Shown: positions 9,082 to 15,948 of the stretch, one piece after another | How the letters are laid out: each line of letters starts with the position of its first letter | Position numbering within the stretch: position 1 is the stretch's first letter | DNA from: Caulobacteraceae bacterium | GTDB lineage: Bacteria > Pseudomonadota > Alphaproteobacteria > Caulobacterales > Caulobacteraceae | Length of the DNA stretch: 64,000 nucleotides | Reading direction: 5' to 3' | Assembly (NCBI GenBank): GCA_947441065.1 | Contig: CANESI010000004.1 | Span: forward strand, 1 to 64,000 | Notes under the pieces: generated by a model | Database searches by the model: none | The model's input: the letters and a program-made list of their open reading frames with translations, nothing else | What the model was told of the DNA's origin: nothing | Translations under genes and position numbers: made by a program

Positions 9082-9963
9082 ATGAGCACTCTGCTTTCCA
9101 AGCTGGGACTGGGCACTGCGCAGTTTAGCGCTGGCCATGGTGGGCCAAACCCACGCGGGCGGCCTTTAGAGGCCGAGGTCAGCGATATTCTCAAAATTGC
9201 GGACCGATCCGGTTTTGGCGTGCTTGATACCGCCGTTTCCTTCGGTCAGGCTGAAGCGCTGGTTGGGGCGCATTTGCCGCGTCCCAATGGTTTTCGAATA
9301 GTCATCAAGACCGCACGATGTGATCGCGGCCCCGACTTTGTCGAGCAAGAGGCTAGAGCCTCCTTGTTGCGGCTTGGAATTCATCAGGCCGATGCGATTA
9401 TGGTGCAACAGGCCGGGGATCTGTTTGGCCCCCACGGTCCGGGACTTTGGCAAAGGCTGTTATCGCTTCGAGAGCAAGGTCTGTTCAAGCATGTGGGCAT
9501 ATCGGTCTATGCCTCGGATGATCCGCTTGGCGTTGCCGAGCGGTTTAAGCCCGACATTATTCAGGTTCCGGCAAGCCTTCTCGACCAGAGGCTACTCATC
9601 GACGGTACCCTCGCGCAGATCCGGCAATTGGGCATCGAGGTTCAACTTCGGTCGATCTTTCTGCAGGGCATTTTGTTTCTTCCACCTGATCGGATGCCCA
9701 ACAGCCTAAAGGCCGCATCTGCACGGCTGTCGCGGATTAGACGCATGATCGCCGAAGGTCGAAGTGATCCCCTGCGGGCAGCCCTTGGCTTTGCACTGTC
9801 ACGGCCGGAAGCCTCATCGGTTATTGTGGGCGTAACTACGGCGGCGGAACTGTCGGCCATTGTCGCGGCGGCGCTCACTCCCCTACCCGATCTTGATTGG
9901 GATGATATGGCTTTAGATGACCCCATTGCGCTTGATTCTGGGCGTTGGGGCGTGGTGGCCTGA
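9082..9963 (+). CDS. Aldo/keto reductase-fold protein with degenerate catalytic residues
   Basis: A 293-residue (beta/alpha)8 protein of the AKR superfamily: LGLGTAQF at the start, LDTAVSFGQAE around residue 50, VIKTA at 73-77 and ASSVIVGVTT near the C-terminus. The usual tetrad is Asp, Tyr, Lys, His. Asp49 and Lys76 are present, but the Tyr position in the DTA..YG motif is Phe54, and the His after the DAxxx strand appears to be Gln109. Normal reductase chemistry is therefore doubtful; it may be a pseudoenzyme or act differently. It is 59 bp from the divergent xdhC-like gene and ends about 100 bp before the repA start. Confidence 0.8.
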   Translation: MSTLLSKLGLGTAQFSAGHGGPNPRGRPLEAEVSDILKIADRSGFGVLDTAVSFGQAEALVGAHLPRPNGFRIVIKTARCDRGPDFVEQEARASLLRLGIHQADAIMVQQAGDLFGPHGPGLWQRLLSLREQGLFKHVGISVYASDDPLGVAERFKPDIIQVPASLLDQRLLIDGTLAQIRQLGIEVQLRSIFLQGILFLPPDRMPNSLKAASARLSRIRRMIAEGRSDPLRAALGFALSRPEASSVIVGVTTAAELSAIVAAALTPLPDLDWDDMALDDPIALDSGRWGVVA

Positions 9964-10021
9964 ACTTTATCCCACCTCGAATACTCCATGCGAGACTCGC
10001 GTACCGACTCAGGATGCAATA

Positions 10022-10036
10022 GGGGTATTGCAGACG
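10022..10036 (+). promoter_or_regulatory. Single iteron-like site upstream of repA (probable operator)
   Basis: GGGGTATTGCAGACG, preceded by TA, matches the iterons downstream of repA and has the same orientation. It sits 31 bp before the repA GTG, a position typical for autoregulatory binding of an iteron-type initiator. Confidence 0.65.
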
Positions 10037-10066
10037 CCTAGAACGTCGATTCGCGAAAGGACGCCC

Positions 10067-11026
10067 GTGAAGGGTCAGGTTGACTTCTTCCTCGATGCTC
10101 TCGTCGACGCTCCGATCAAAGAGGATCGGGCGCTGCTTGAGTTTCCGTTCTTTTCGCTGGCTAAGCGCCCGCGGATGGAGCCGATTGTCTATAGTGACAG
10201 CCGGGTTAGCATTGAGGTTGCGCCAAGCCATAAGGGCGTTGCCACCGTCTGGGACCGTGATGTCCTGATCTATCTCACCTCCCTGATCAATGAGCGGATG
10301 GAACGCGGTGAACCGGTCAGTCGAACGGTCCGCTTTCCGGCCCACGACTTTTTAATCGTGACGCAGCGGGCAAAGCCCGGTCAGGTGGGGGCTAAGGCCT
10401 ATGACGCCTTTCTCGATGCCCTGGAGCGGCTTCGCGGTACGACGGTTAAAACCTCCATTTCAGCCGCCGAGGTCCGCGAGCGACGCGGTTTTGGTTGGAT
10501 CGATAATTTTCGGGTGGTTGAGGTCGAGAAGCCCGGCGGTAAACGCCGCATGAAGGCGGTCGAAGTAACCCTTAATGACTGGACGTTCCGTGCCATCACC
10601 AAGGAGCGGCGTGTCCTCACCGTAAACCGAGACTATTTTCAACTTACCGGTGGCATCGAGCGGCGTCTCTATGAGTTGGCCCGTAAACATTGCGGTGATC
10701 AGGCCAGCTGGTCGATCAGTCTTCCGCGCTTGGCCGAGAAGGTCGGGGTGTCGGGTGAATTGCGCAAGTTCAAGGCCGAGCTCAAAGAGATCATCACCAA
10801 GGACAATCTGCCCGACTATCGCTACGGCCTTGCTCGTGATCCCTCTGGTGAGATGGAAAAGGGCATGAAGGCCGAGGGCTATAGCCTCAAGGGTCTTCGC
10901 AATGACCGGGTTTTGGCGATTGTTACCCCGAAGTTCAAGGTGAAGCCGGGTGCTGACGGCCCCGAACCCGAGGGATCTTTTTCGTTCGCGCTCTTTGATG
11001 ATGATGACGATCTCATTGAAGGCTAG
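10067..11026 (+). CDS. repA: RPA-family plasmid replication initiator
   Basis: A 319-residue initiator of the alphaproteobacterial 'replication initiator protein A' family. Recognisable segments are ALLEFPFFSLAKRPR near the N-terminus, SRTVRFPAHDFLI, FLDALERLRGTTVKTSI, VTLNDWTFRAI and RRLYELARKHCGDQASW, consistent with tandem winged-helix domains that bind iterons. The frame is open from 9917, but an iteron at 10022-10036 falls inside that extension. I chose GTG 10067, which is preceded by AAAGGA at 10056-10061. Iteron arrays lie directly downstream and a ParA/RHH partition operon follows, so this is the initiation protein of the replicon, or of a plasmid integrated in it. The acidic C-terminus (DDDDD) is notable. 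Confidence 0.88.
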   Translation: MKGQVDFFLDALVDAPIKEDRALLEFPFFSLAKRPRMEPIVYSDSRVSIEVAPSHKGVATVWDRDVLIYLTSLINERMERGEPVSRTVRFPAHDFLIVTQRAKPGQVGAKAYDAFLDALERLRGTTVKTSISAAEVRERRGFGWIDNFRVVEVEKPGGKRRMKAVEVTLNDWTFRAITKERRVLTVNRDYFQLTGGIERRLYELARKHCGDQASWSISLPRLAEKVGVSGELRKFKAELKEIITKDNLPDYRYGLARDPSGEMEKGMKAEGYSLKGLRNDRVLAIVTPKFKVKPGADGPEPEGSFSFALFDDDDDLIEG

Positions 11027-11047
11027 ATTTCATTTATCCTACGGTTA

Positions 11048-11177
11048 GGGGTATTGAAGACGGTACCATAGGGGTATCGGCGACGGCGAATTGGGGGTTC
11101 GGGGACGCTTCCATTAGGGGGATCGCCGACGCCGGTTTAGGGGTATTGACGACGCCCTCTTAGGGGTTTCGTGGACG
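11048..11177 (+). repeat. Iteron array 1: six direct repeats, consensus GGGGTATYGNCGACG
   Basis: Copies start at 11048, 11071, 11093, 11117, 11140 and 11163, a pitch of 22-24 bp or about two helical turns. Most are preceded by TA. Positions 1-4 (GGGG) and the terminal GACG are invariant; the centre varies (TATTGAA, TATCGGC, GTTCGGG, GATCGCC, TATTGAC, TTTCGTG). All point the same way, as expected for initiator binding sites on one face of the helix. Confidence 0.85.
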
Positions 11178-11186
11178 GAGTTCTGT

Positions 11187-11200
11187 TGATTCGCGAATCA
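11187..11200. promoter_or_regulatory. 14-bp palindrome with two GANTC sites inside the origin
   Basis: TGATTCGCGAATCA is a perfect palindrome between the two iteron arrays. It contains GATTC and GAATC, both recognition sites of the CcrM methyltransferase that many alphaproteobacteria use to mark replication state. The core GATTCGCGAA recurs near 10048-10057, just before the repA ribosome-binding site. Possible roles are methylation-sensitive control or a second RepA site; neither is proven. Confidence 0.5.
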
Positions 11201-11331
11201 CGAGAAATTTGATGCCAATCGCTCCGTCGGTCTGTCTCGCAGACCCCGTTCAGGATCATTATGGAGCCTGGCTTTGACGCTATAGTGCCCTGCCCTTCGA
11301 GACTTTGGAGATTAAGGGGTGGCCGTTATTC

Positions 11332-11413
11332 GGGGTATCGCCGACGGCTATAAGGGGGATTGCCGACGCTGAGAGCGGGGTATCACCGACGCAGACACGG
11401 GGTATCACCGACG
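11332..11413 (+). repeat. Iteron array 2: four direct repeats, consensus GGGGTATCRCCGACG
   Basis: Copies start at 11332, 11354, 11377 and 11399 with 22-23 bp pitch and the same orientation as array 1. The last two are identical (GGGGTATCACCGACG). Array 2 is better conserved than array 1 and lies next to the AT-rich stretch, so it may be the core origin while array 1 acts in copy control. Confidence 0.85.
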
Positions 11414-11499
11414 AAAAGTGGGTCTTACCTTTTGTATTAATAGGCCTTTTCGTCCGCTTAACGTTCTAACAGATTCAAATAACCTGTTTAACGCCCTCC

Positions 11500-11547
11500 C
11501 CCTCCGTTCGGGCGCGCCATAGAAGCGCGCGCCCAATCGGCGGAGGG
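11500..11547 (-). terminator. Hairpin downstream of the RHH partition gene
   Basis: GGGCGCGC at 11510-11517 pairs with GCGCGCCC at 11527-11534 over a 9-nt loop, and an outer arm CCCTCCG (11500-11506) pairs with CGGAGGG (11541-11547). It begins 7 nt beyond the stop codon of the minus-strand RHH gene, so it probably ends the par transcript and insulates the origin. No clear T-tract follows. Confidence 0.6.
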
Positions 11548-11553
11548 CAGAGA

Positions 11554-11997
11554 TCAAGAACGCTCACGCAAGCGTTTGGCCTTACCCTCTGGCGTTGCCT
11601 TCAAGAGCTCCAGGGCACGTTCGATGACTTCAGCCACGATCCATCCGCGTGTGTCGGCTAGATCGTACACATATTCGATGGTCTCGCGGGTCAGCTTAAC
11701 GTTCAACTGGTGAACACGCCCTGTCTTGGGTCTTGTTCGGCGACGCAGAACCGGTTCAACCGGTGCCGGTTTCGCCTTTACGGGCTTGGCGCGCGCGGGT
11801 TCCTTAACGGGGGCTTCTGGCCGGGCATGGAAGCCTTGTCGCTCTGAGGCCTGTCTCAGGGCATCCGAGAGCGTGGGCGCTTGAGGTGCTGTGGCTGGAC
11901 GCGGGGCAAATCCGCTGAGATCAATGTCTAGATCGCTATCATCATCCAGATCCAGCGCGACGCGGGTCTTTATGGGGGCAGGGGTCTGCTCAGCCAT
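11554..11997 (-). CDS. Ribbon-helix-helix DNA-binding protein, putative ParB-type partner of ParA
   Basis: A 147-residue protein with an acidic, low-complexity N-terminal half (DLDDDSDLDIDLSG) and Pro/Ala/Lys-rich linker, then a C-terminal RHH-like domain of about 50 residues (RVHQLNVKLTRETIEYVYDLAD followed by a helix WIVAEVIERALELL). This matches the small centromere-binding proteins that replace ParB in type Ib partition systems: a flexible arm that stimulates ParA and an RHH dimer that binds DNA repeats. It follows parA by 3 bp on the same strand. The likely target is the TATC-repeat region upstream of parA. Confidence 0.72.
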   Translation of the reverse strand: MAEQTPAPIKTRVALDLDDDSDLDIDLSGFAPRPATAPQAPTLSDALRQASERQGFHARPEAPVKEPARAKPVKAKPAPVEPVLRRRTRPKTGRVHQLNVKLTRETIEYVYDLADTRGWIVAEVIERALELLKATPEGKAKRLRERS

Positions 11998-12000
11998 GGT

Positions 12001-12687
12001 CTATGCCTCCTGGGCTGTTGCGACGGTCGGACGTAGGCGGTTTGTGACGGCCCTCGCAAAATCACTGACATTGGCCAAGGCAGCCGGGAGATTGGACGCT
12101 TGGGCCGATGTTAATCCGCCGACGGTGCCGCCAAACGAGAATATGGCCCGGAAGGCTTCACGCTCTTGGAGGGTGCAGGCCAAGACTGGCAGGCCGGCCG
12201 TTTCAAACTCGTCGCGAATGTGCAGGAAGGTTCTGGGCTGAATGGCTGTACTGACCCGGTTGAAAAACAGGGCAAAGGGCACGGAACGGCCAATGGCCTT
12301 TTCTGTTGAGCGTACAAGCTTCACCGCTCGGGCCGCTTGAGCGGCGTCTAGATGGGAACCCTGAAGTGGGATCAACACTAAATCAGAGCGTGACACCGCA
12401 TAGGAAACGGTTAGCGAGGCTGTGCCCTCAAGGTCGCAAATGACAAAGGTGGACCGCTGGGCCTCCTCTTCTATGACATCAATGACCGTGTCTTGGGTCA
12501 CGTCCCGGATGACCCGCAGGTTTTCAGGGCGCCCGGGGAGCTTCGCCCAAGATGAGACGGGCTGGTTTGGGTCCGCGTCGATCATGGTCACCGGCGCGCC
12601 CATGTCGGCAAGGACGCCGCCGAGCAGAACCGCTGACGTTGTCTTACCCACTCCGCCCTTGGGGCTAACAAATGAGATTACCGGCAT
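12001..12687 (-). CDS. parA: ParA-family partition ATPase
   Basis: A 228-residue P-loop ATPase with the deviant Walker A motif KGGVGKTT at residues 10-17, the MIDADPNQP motif and the ICDLEGTA Walker B region. It lacks the N-terminal DNA-binding extension of type Ia ParA proteins, which fits type Ib, where the small partner protein does the repression. First gene of a two-gene operon with the RHH protein. The phased TATC repeats begin about 38 bp upstream of its start. Role: segregation of the replicon over the nucleoid. Confidence 0.9.
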   Translation of the reverse strand: MPVISFVSPKGGVGKTTSAVLLGGVLADMGAPVTMIDADPNQPVSSWAKLPGRPENLRVIRDVTQDTVIDVIEEEAQRSTFVICDLEGTASLTVSYAVSRSDLVLIPLQGSHLDAAQAARAVKLVRSTEKAIGRSVPFALFFNRVSTAIQPRTFLHIRDEFETAGLPVLACTLQEREAFRAIFSFGGTVGGLTSAQASNLPAALANVSDFARAVTNRLRPTVATAQEA

Positions 12688-12724
12688 AGTGTCTTGTCCT
12701 CGCCCCGTCGGCCTAGATTACCGC

Positions 12725-12911
12725 TATCTTGAGATATCCCAAAGCTATCATAAAATAGCGATGAGGTTGCTCGCGCTAGTTCATGGTTATCTTTTAATTA
12801 TCGTGAGGAAGCAAGGGGATATCTCGATATATCTTTAGCTATCCGTGGATATCTTGAGGATGCCAATTTGGTATCTCTGAATAACCCAAAGATATCCATA
12901 ACGTTGTTATC
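12725..12911. repeat. Helically phased TATC repeats upstream of parA, putative centromere/operator
   Basis: TATC motifs begin at 12725, 12735, 12746, 12788, 12799, 12820, 12830, 12840, 12850, 12872, 12893 and 12908. Apart from the last, the intervals are 10-11 bp or multiples (21, 22, 42), so the motifs lie on one face of the DNA. The tract is much more AT-rich than its surroundings. Its place directly upstream of a parA-RHH operon suggests the site where the RHH protein binds as both centromere complex and repressor. Confidence 0.7.
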
Positions 12912-13086
12912 GTGATTCTCTGGGCCACACAGGCCGTTGGCTCCAAATCCCTCGGAACTTTAAGTGCAGTCTAGGCAGTGGCCGTCAGGGGCGAAACTGA
13001 GCCGATTGGGAGCGGCCCAGTTCGCCAAACCTAGAACGAGTCGGATATGATGACGAATACGGCTTAAAATGCGGGATCACTAAGGC
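12912..13086. other. Non-coding spacer between partition region and carbonic anhydrase gene
   Basis: The gap between parA (start 12687) and the carbonic anhydrase gene (stop 13154) exceeds 300 bp. Its parA-proximal part holds the TATC repeats. In this remaining part I see no convincing coding frame, repeat or tRNA. Confidence 0.5.
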
Positions 13087-13112
13087 CCCTGGCGAGGGTT
13101 TCCCGCCAAGGG
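13087..13112 (-). terminator. Imperfect hairpin downstream of carbonic anhydrase gene
   Basis: CCCTGGCG (13087-13094) pairs with CGCCAAGGG (13104-13112), with one bulged A and a 9-nt loop. It lies about 40 nt downstream of the stop of the minus-strand carbonic anhydrase gene. There is no T-run, so terminator function is only plausible. Confidence 0.4.
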
Positions 13113-13153
13113 CAAGCCAAAACTGCGTTGCAGAGCCTCAAACTGGATGCTTT

Positions 13154-13777
13154 TTAGGGACGTCCGACCATGCGCTTATAGTCGTTAAGGCATCGGACTG
13201 TCGCGCCTAGATCCGTAATCAAACCGTCCTTAAGGGAGTATACCCAGCCGTGAACCGCGATCTTCTGTTCGCGAAGCCATGCGTCCTGAACAAAGACGTC
13301 GGAAGCCACGTTGCGTACTTGCCGCATAACGTTCAACTCGCAGAGCCGGTCCATGCGTGGAGCGCCATCCTCTAGCCCTTCCAACTCGCTGCGGTGCTCA
13401 TCGAATACTTCTCGAATGGGATGGAGCCAGTGATCGATTAGGCCGTGCCGTTGTCCATCCACAGCCGCATGAACCCCACCACAACCGTAGTGACCAACGA
13501 CCATGATGTGTTTTACCTTCAGAACCTCAACGGCATATTGCAGCACGGACAGATAGTTCGCGTCCTGCGGCGGTGCCAGATTGGCCACATTGCGATGGAC
13601 AAAAAGCTCTCCGGGATCGAGCCCAACGATCTCATTGGCAGGGACCCGGCTATCTGAACAACCGATCCAGAGGAACTCCGGGGACTGCTGGGCGGCTAAA
13701 CGCTTGAAGAAGTTTGGATCGACCTCAGTCTTGGCTAAAGACCACGCGCGGTTATTCTCGATAAGATCTTTAACCAT
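13154..13777 (-). CDS. Beta-class carbonic anhydrase
   Basis: A 207-residue zinc enzyme interconverting CO2 and bicarbonate. All ligands and the catalytic dyad are visible: Cys40, Asp42 and Arg44 in CSDSR, and His96 and Cys99 in GHYGCGG. The length is normal for the family. The frame is open upstream to 13834, but ATG 13777 is preceded by a GGAGGAG ribosome-binding site, so I start it there. It may supply bicarbonate to the PEP carboxylase encoded at 28083-30764, though the genes are far apart. Confidence 0.95.
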   Translation of the reverse strand: MVKDLIENNRAWSLAKTEVDPNFFKRLAAQQSPEFLWIGCSDSRVPANEIVGLDPGELFVHRNVANLAPPQDANYLSVLQYAVEVLKVKHIMVVGHYGCGGVHAAVDGQRHGLIDHWLHPIREVFDEHRSELEGLEDGAPRMDRLCELNVMRQVRNVASDVFVQDAWLREQKIAVHGWVYSLKDGLITDLGATVRCLNDYKRMVGRP

Positions 13778-13873
13778 GGAATTAACTCCTCCAACTCTGG
13801 CCTTACCAGATAGTGAGCCAAAAATTGGGCGCAAGGCTTTAGCCTTAACATAACCAACCGGTTCTCACCTTTC

Positions 13874-15898
13874 CTATTGGGTTAGATGGAGGTTGCGAGC
13901 AACCAAGGCGTTGAAGACGTCGCTTAGCCCACTACTACTTGTCGAAATGGCATGACCTGGGGCAGGGGCGCAGGCACTCGCAAGTGCCATAGCCGCAGGA
14001 TCCGTAACATCGACCAAGATGAAATAGACATCGATGCCGTATCTTTCGCGCATCACGTTGCAGGCCGAAAGGGTCATATTGTCCGCAGCCATATTGTTGA
14101 GAACACCCAAATTCGGCGACCGCCAGCAGTTGCCCGCGGCAGATCGCCCCGTATTGGTGCATCCGTAATAGCCCTCATACTGGGTCGGGGCTTCGTTTTT
14201 ACCGTCGGTCAAGATGATCGCGATCTTATGGGTTTGGTTTGAATTGAACGCAGAAGGCGCCTGCTGGTCGCTCAGGCTCCAGAACCGTTTCCAATAGGTG
14301 TTCGGGGACAGGATTCTCAATCCCCAAAGCAGCCCGACATCCGCCTGGGTCCCGCCCGGGACCGGATACATCTCGTCCAGCTTATCCAAAACCTGCTTGC
14401 GGTTACCCGAGAGCGGTAAGATCGAAACAGGGCAGTTGAGGTTTGGGCCTGATATGGGCATTGCCCGCGTCCATGCGTGGGTGGTTTGACGGGTGCTTAG
14501 GTAGTTGGGAAAGGCATCAATCTCCCAACTGCATATTGCCCCCCCCGCATTGAGGTAGTCGCGTTCATTCGGGTCGGACAGGCAGGCAGGTAGGGTCGAC
14601 GATTGAATTGGCCGGTTGCTCGCGTCCCTGGCCGACGAACAGTCGCGGGGGCGGTTGAAGTAGGCGTTAAGCGTCCCGTTGGCGTGAAGTGCGGGGCTTT
14701 GGGTGCAGGAAACAAGTCCCGAATAGACGGTATTTGAACATTGTAAGGCCGCTGAACGATAGCGCGCCGAAAGCCAAGCATGTCCGGAATCCGGGTTAGA
14801 AATCTGCCCTAATGGCGGATTTGCCGCAAAGACCGGCCTATACCGATCCAAAGACCCTAAGGGAACCGGCGGTGGGGGAGGTGGGGGGCTTGGAGGCCCA
14901 GGGGGGCGCGGCGGCCCCGGCGGTACGTCTATATAGGCGGTACAATATGATAGGTTGGACGGGCTTGCGGATGACTCCAGCAGTGCTGCGGGAAAGCGAG
15001 ACGGGGGCGGGGCATCACTAATGGCCTGCGTCACCGTTCCGGAGGCAGAAACCCGAACCTCATTATCTGCAGAGCGGACACATCCGCGCCATCTGGTTGG
15101 GCGCGCCAGATCTAACAGCCGAGCAGATGTTAGAGCGACCGATGCATTACGCGGATCAGCCAACACACTGAGACGGTCGAGGGCAGGGGGCTCAGGGTCC
15201 CGGCCCGACCCCGCAATAGGCGGGGCGCTAGACGGCACTGCGGCTGGGTCGGTGGCTAGAATGGCTTCTGAATTGATATTTACAACCGTTGTCCAAGGCA
15301 CCACCCCGATCTTCACGCGGTCGCCCCCTAAGGCATAGACTTGGTTCACATAGTCCTTGGCCGCTTGGCGCATGAGCGTAAAACGGCCGCCCGTGAACAT
15401 GGAGGAGGTATTATCCAATATGAGGGCAATCTCGACCGGTTTTCCCGCCGAGGTCGCCTCAGCTGAGGCCTTAAAGGGAAGCTCTGCTATATTAAAAAGC
15501 CCGCCAAAAATGTTAGGCGAAGCCCCCGTGACGGTCAGAACCAGCTTACCCGCATTGGCATCGACCGTCTGGGACCAATCAAGATTGTGAATCTGATCGG
15601 CTCGATCCCGTAGCGATAGGTCCAAACTGGCCTGGGCTGCGCGATTGGCTGACGCCATCCGAACGCTGCTATCGCCCAAACTCGTGGCGAAATAAACCTT
15701 TGCGGACGCCAAGACCGCGGTGTCGGTGGCCTCCTGAACAAAGGCCTTGGTTGAAACCAGGCGCCGATAGTCGACGGCTGCGCCTAACGCTAAAGAGATC
15801 GGAATGAGGGAAGCCGCGACAATAATAGCGACATTACCATCGTTCGCGGTCCGGCATTTTGAACCGATTAGAGACAAAAGCCGTGAATTCATGCTCAA
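13874..15898 (-). CDS. TadG-like pilus assembly protein with VWA domain (paralogue 1)
   Basis: A 674-residue membrane-anchored protein. Residues about 21-42 form a hydrophobic helix after a DGNVAIIVA motif, typical of TadE/TadG-type pseudopilin-like N-termini. A von Willebrand A-type region begins near residue 155, with a MIDAS-like DNTSSM at Asp162. The middle carries a long proline run, and the C-terminal half has IILTDGKNEAP, GYYGCT and several cysteines. Such proteins are secreted or cell-surface accessories of Tad/Flp pili, but no other tad gene is in the window. The adjacent gene is a clear paralogue sharing RWRGCVRSA-type and YPVPGG-type motifs, so the pair arose by tandem duplication. 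Confidence 0.75.
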   Translation of the reverse strand: MSMNSRLLSLIGSKCRTANDGNVAIIVAASLIPISLALGAAVDYRRLVSTKAFVQEATDTAVLASAKVYFATSLGDSSVRMASANRAAQASLDLSLRDRADQIHNLDWSQTVDANAGKLVLTVTGASPNIFGGLFNIAELPFKASAEATSAGKPVEIALILDNTSSMFTGGRFTLMRQAAKDYVNQVYALGGDRVKIGVVPWTTVVNINSEAILATDPAAVPSSAPPIAGSGRDPEPPALDRLSVLADPRNASVALTSARLLDLARPTRWRGCVRSADNEVRVSASGTVTQAISDAPPPSRFPAALLESSASPSNLSYCTAYIDVPPGPPRPPGPPSPPPPPPPVPLGSLDRYRPVFAANPPLGQISNPDSGHAWLSARYRSAALQCSNTVYSGLVSCTQSPALHANGTLNAYFNRPRDCSSARDASNRPIQSSTLPACLSDPNERDYLNAGGAICSWEIDAFPNYLSTRQTTHAWTRAMPISGPNLNCPVSILPLSGNRKQVLDKLDEMYPVPGGTQADVGLLWGLRILSPNTYWKRFWSLSDQQAPSAFNSNQTHKIAIILTDGKNEAPTQYEGYYGCTNTGRSAAGNCWRSPNLGVLNNMAADNMTLSACNVMRERYGIDVYFILVDVTDPAAMALASACAPAPGHAISTSSSGLSDVFNALVARNLHLTQ

Positions 15899-15948
15899 TC
15901 TCTATTCTGATCCTGATAAGTAGTTAATGTTATTATTTTGAATATAGA

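Larger units (their letters stand above)
11027..11499. other. Putative replication origin (iteron-type oriV)
   Basis: This 473-bp gene-free stretch lies between repA and the partition operon. It contains six direct 15-bp iterons (11048-11177), a 14-bp perfect palindrome with two GANTC sites (11187-11200), four more iterons (11332-11413), and an AT-rich segment at about 11428-11490 that could serve as the unwinding region. A weak DnaA-box-like TTATCCTAC lies at 11034-11042. Iterons adjacent to the initiator gene plus an AT-rich tract are the standard layout of an iteron-controlled origin. Confidence 0.8.

Noticed and set aside
11034-11042. DnaA-box-like TTATCCTAC at the left end of the origin
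   Set aside because: It departs from the TTATNCACA consensus at two of its fixed positions and is single; too weak to annotate as a box.
11048-11413. Regularly spaced repeats considered as a CRISPR array
   Set aside because: The repeats are only 15 bp with 7-9 bp spacers, degenerate and directly adjacent to an RPA initiator gene; no cas genes are present. They are iterons.
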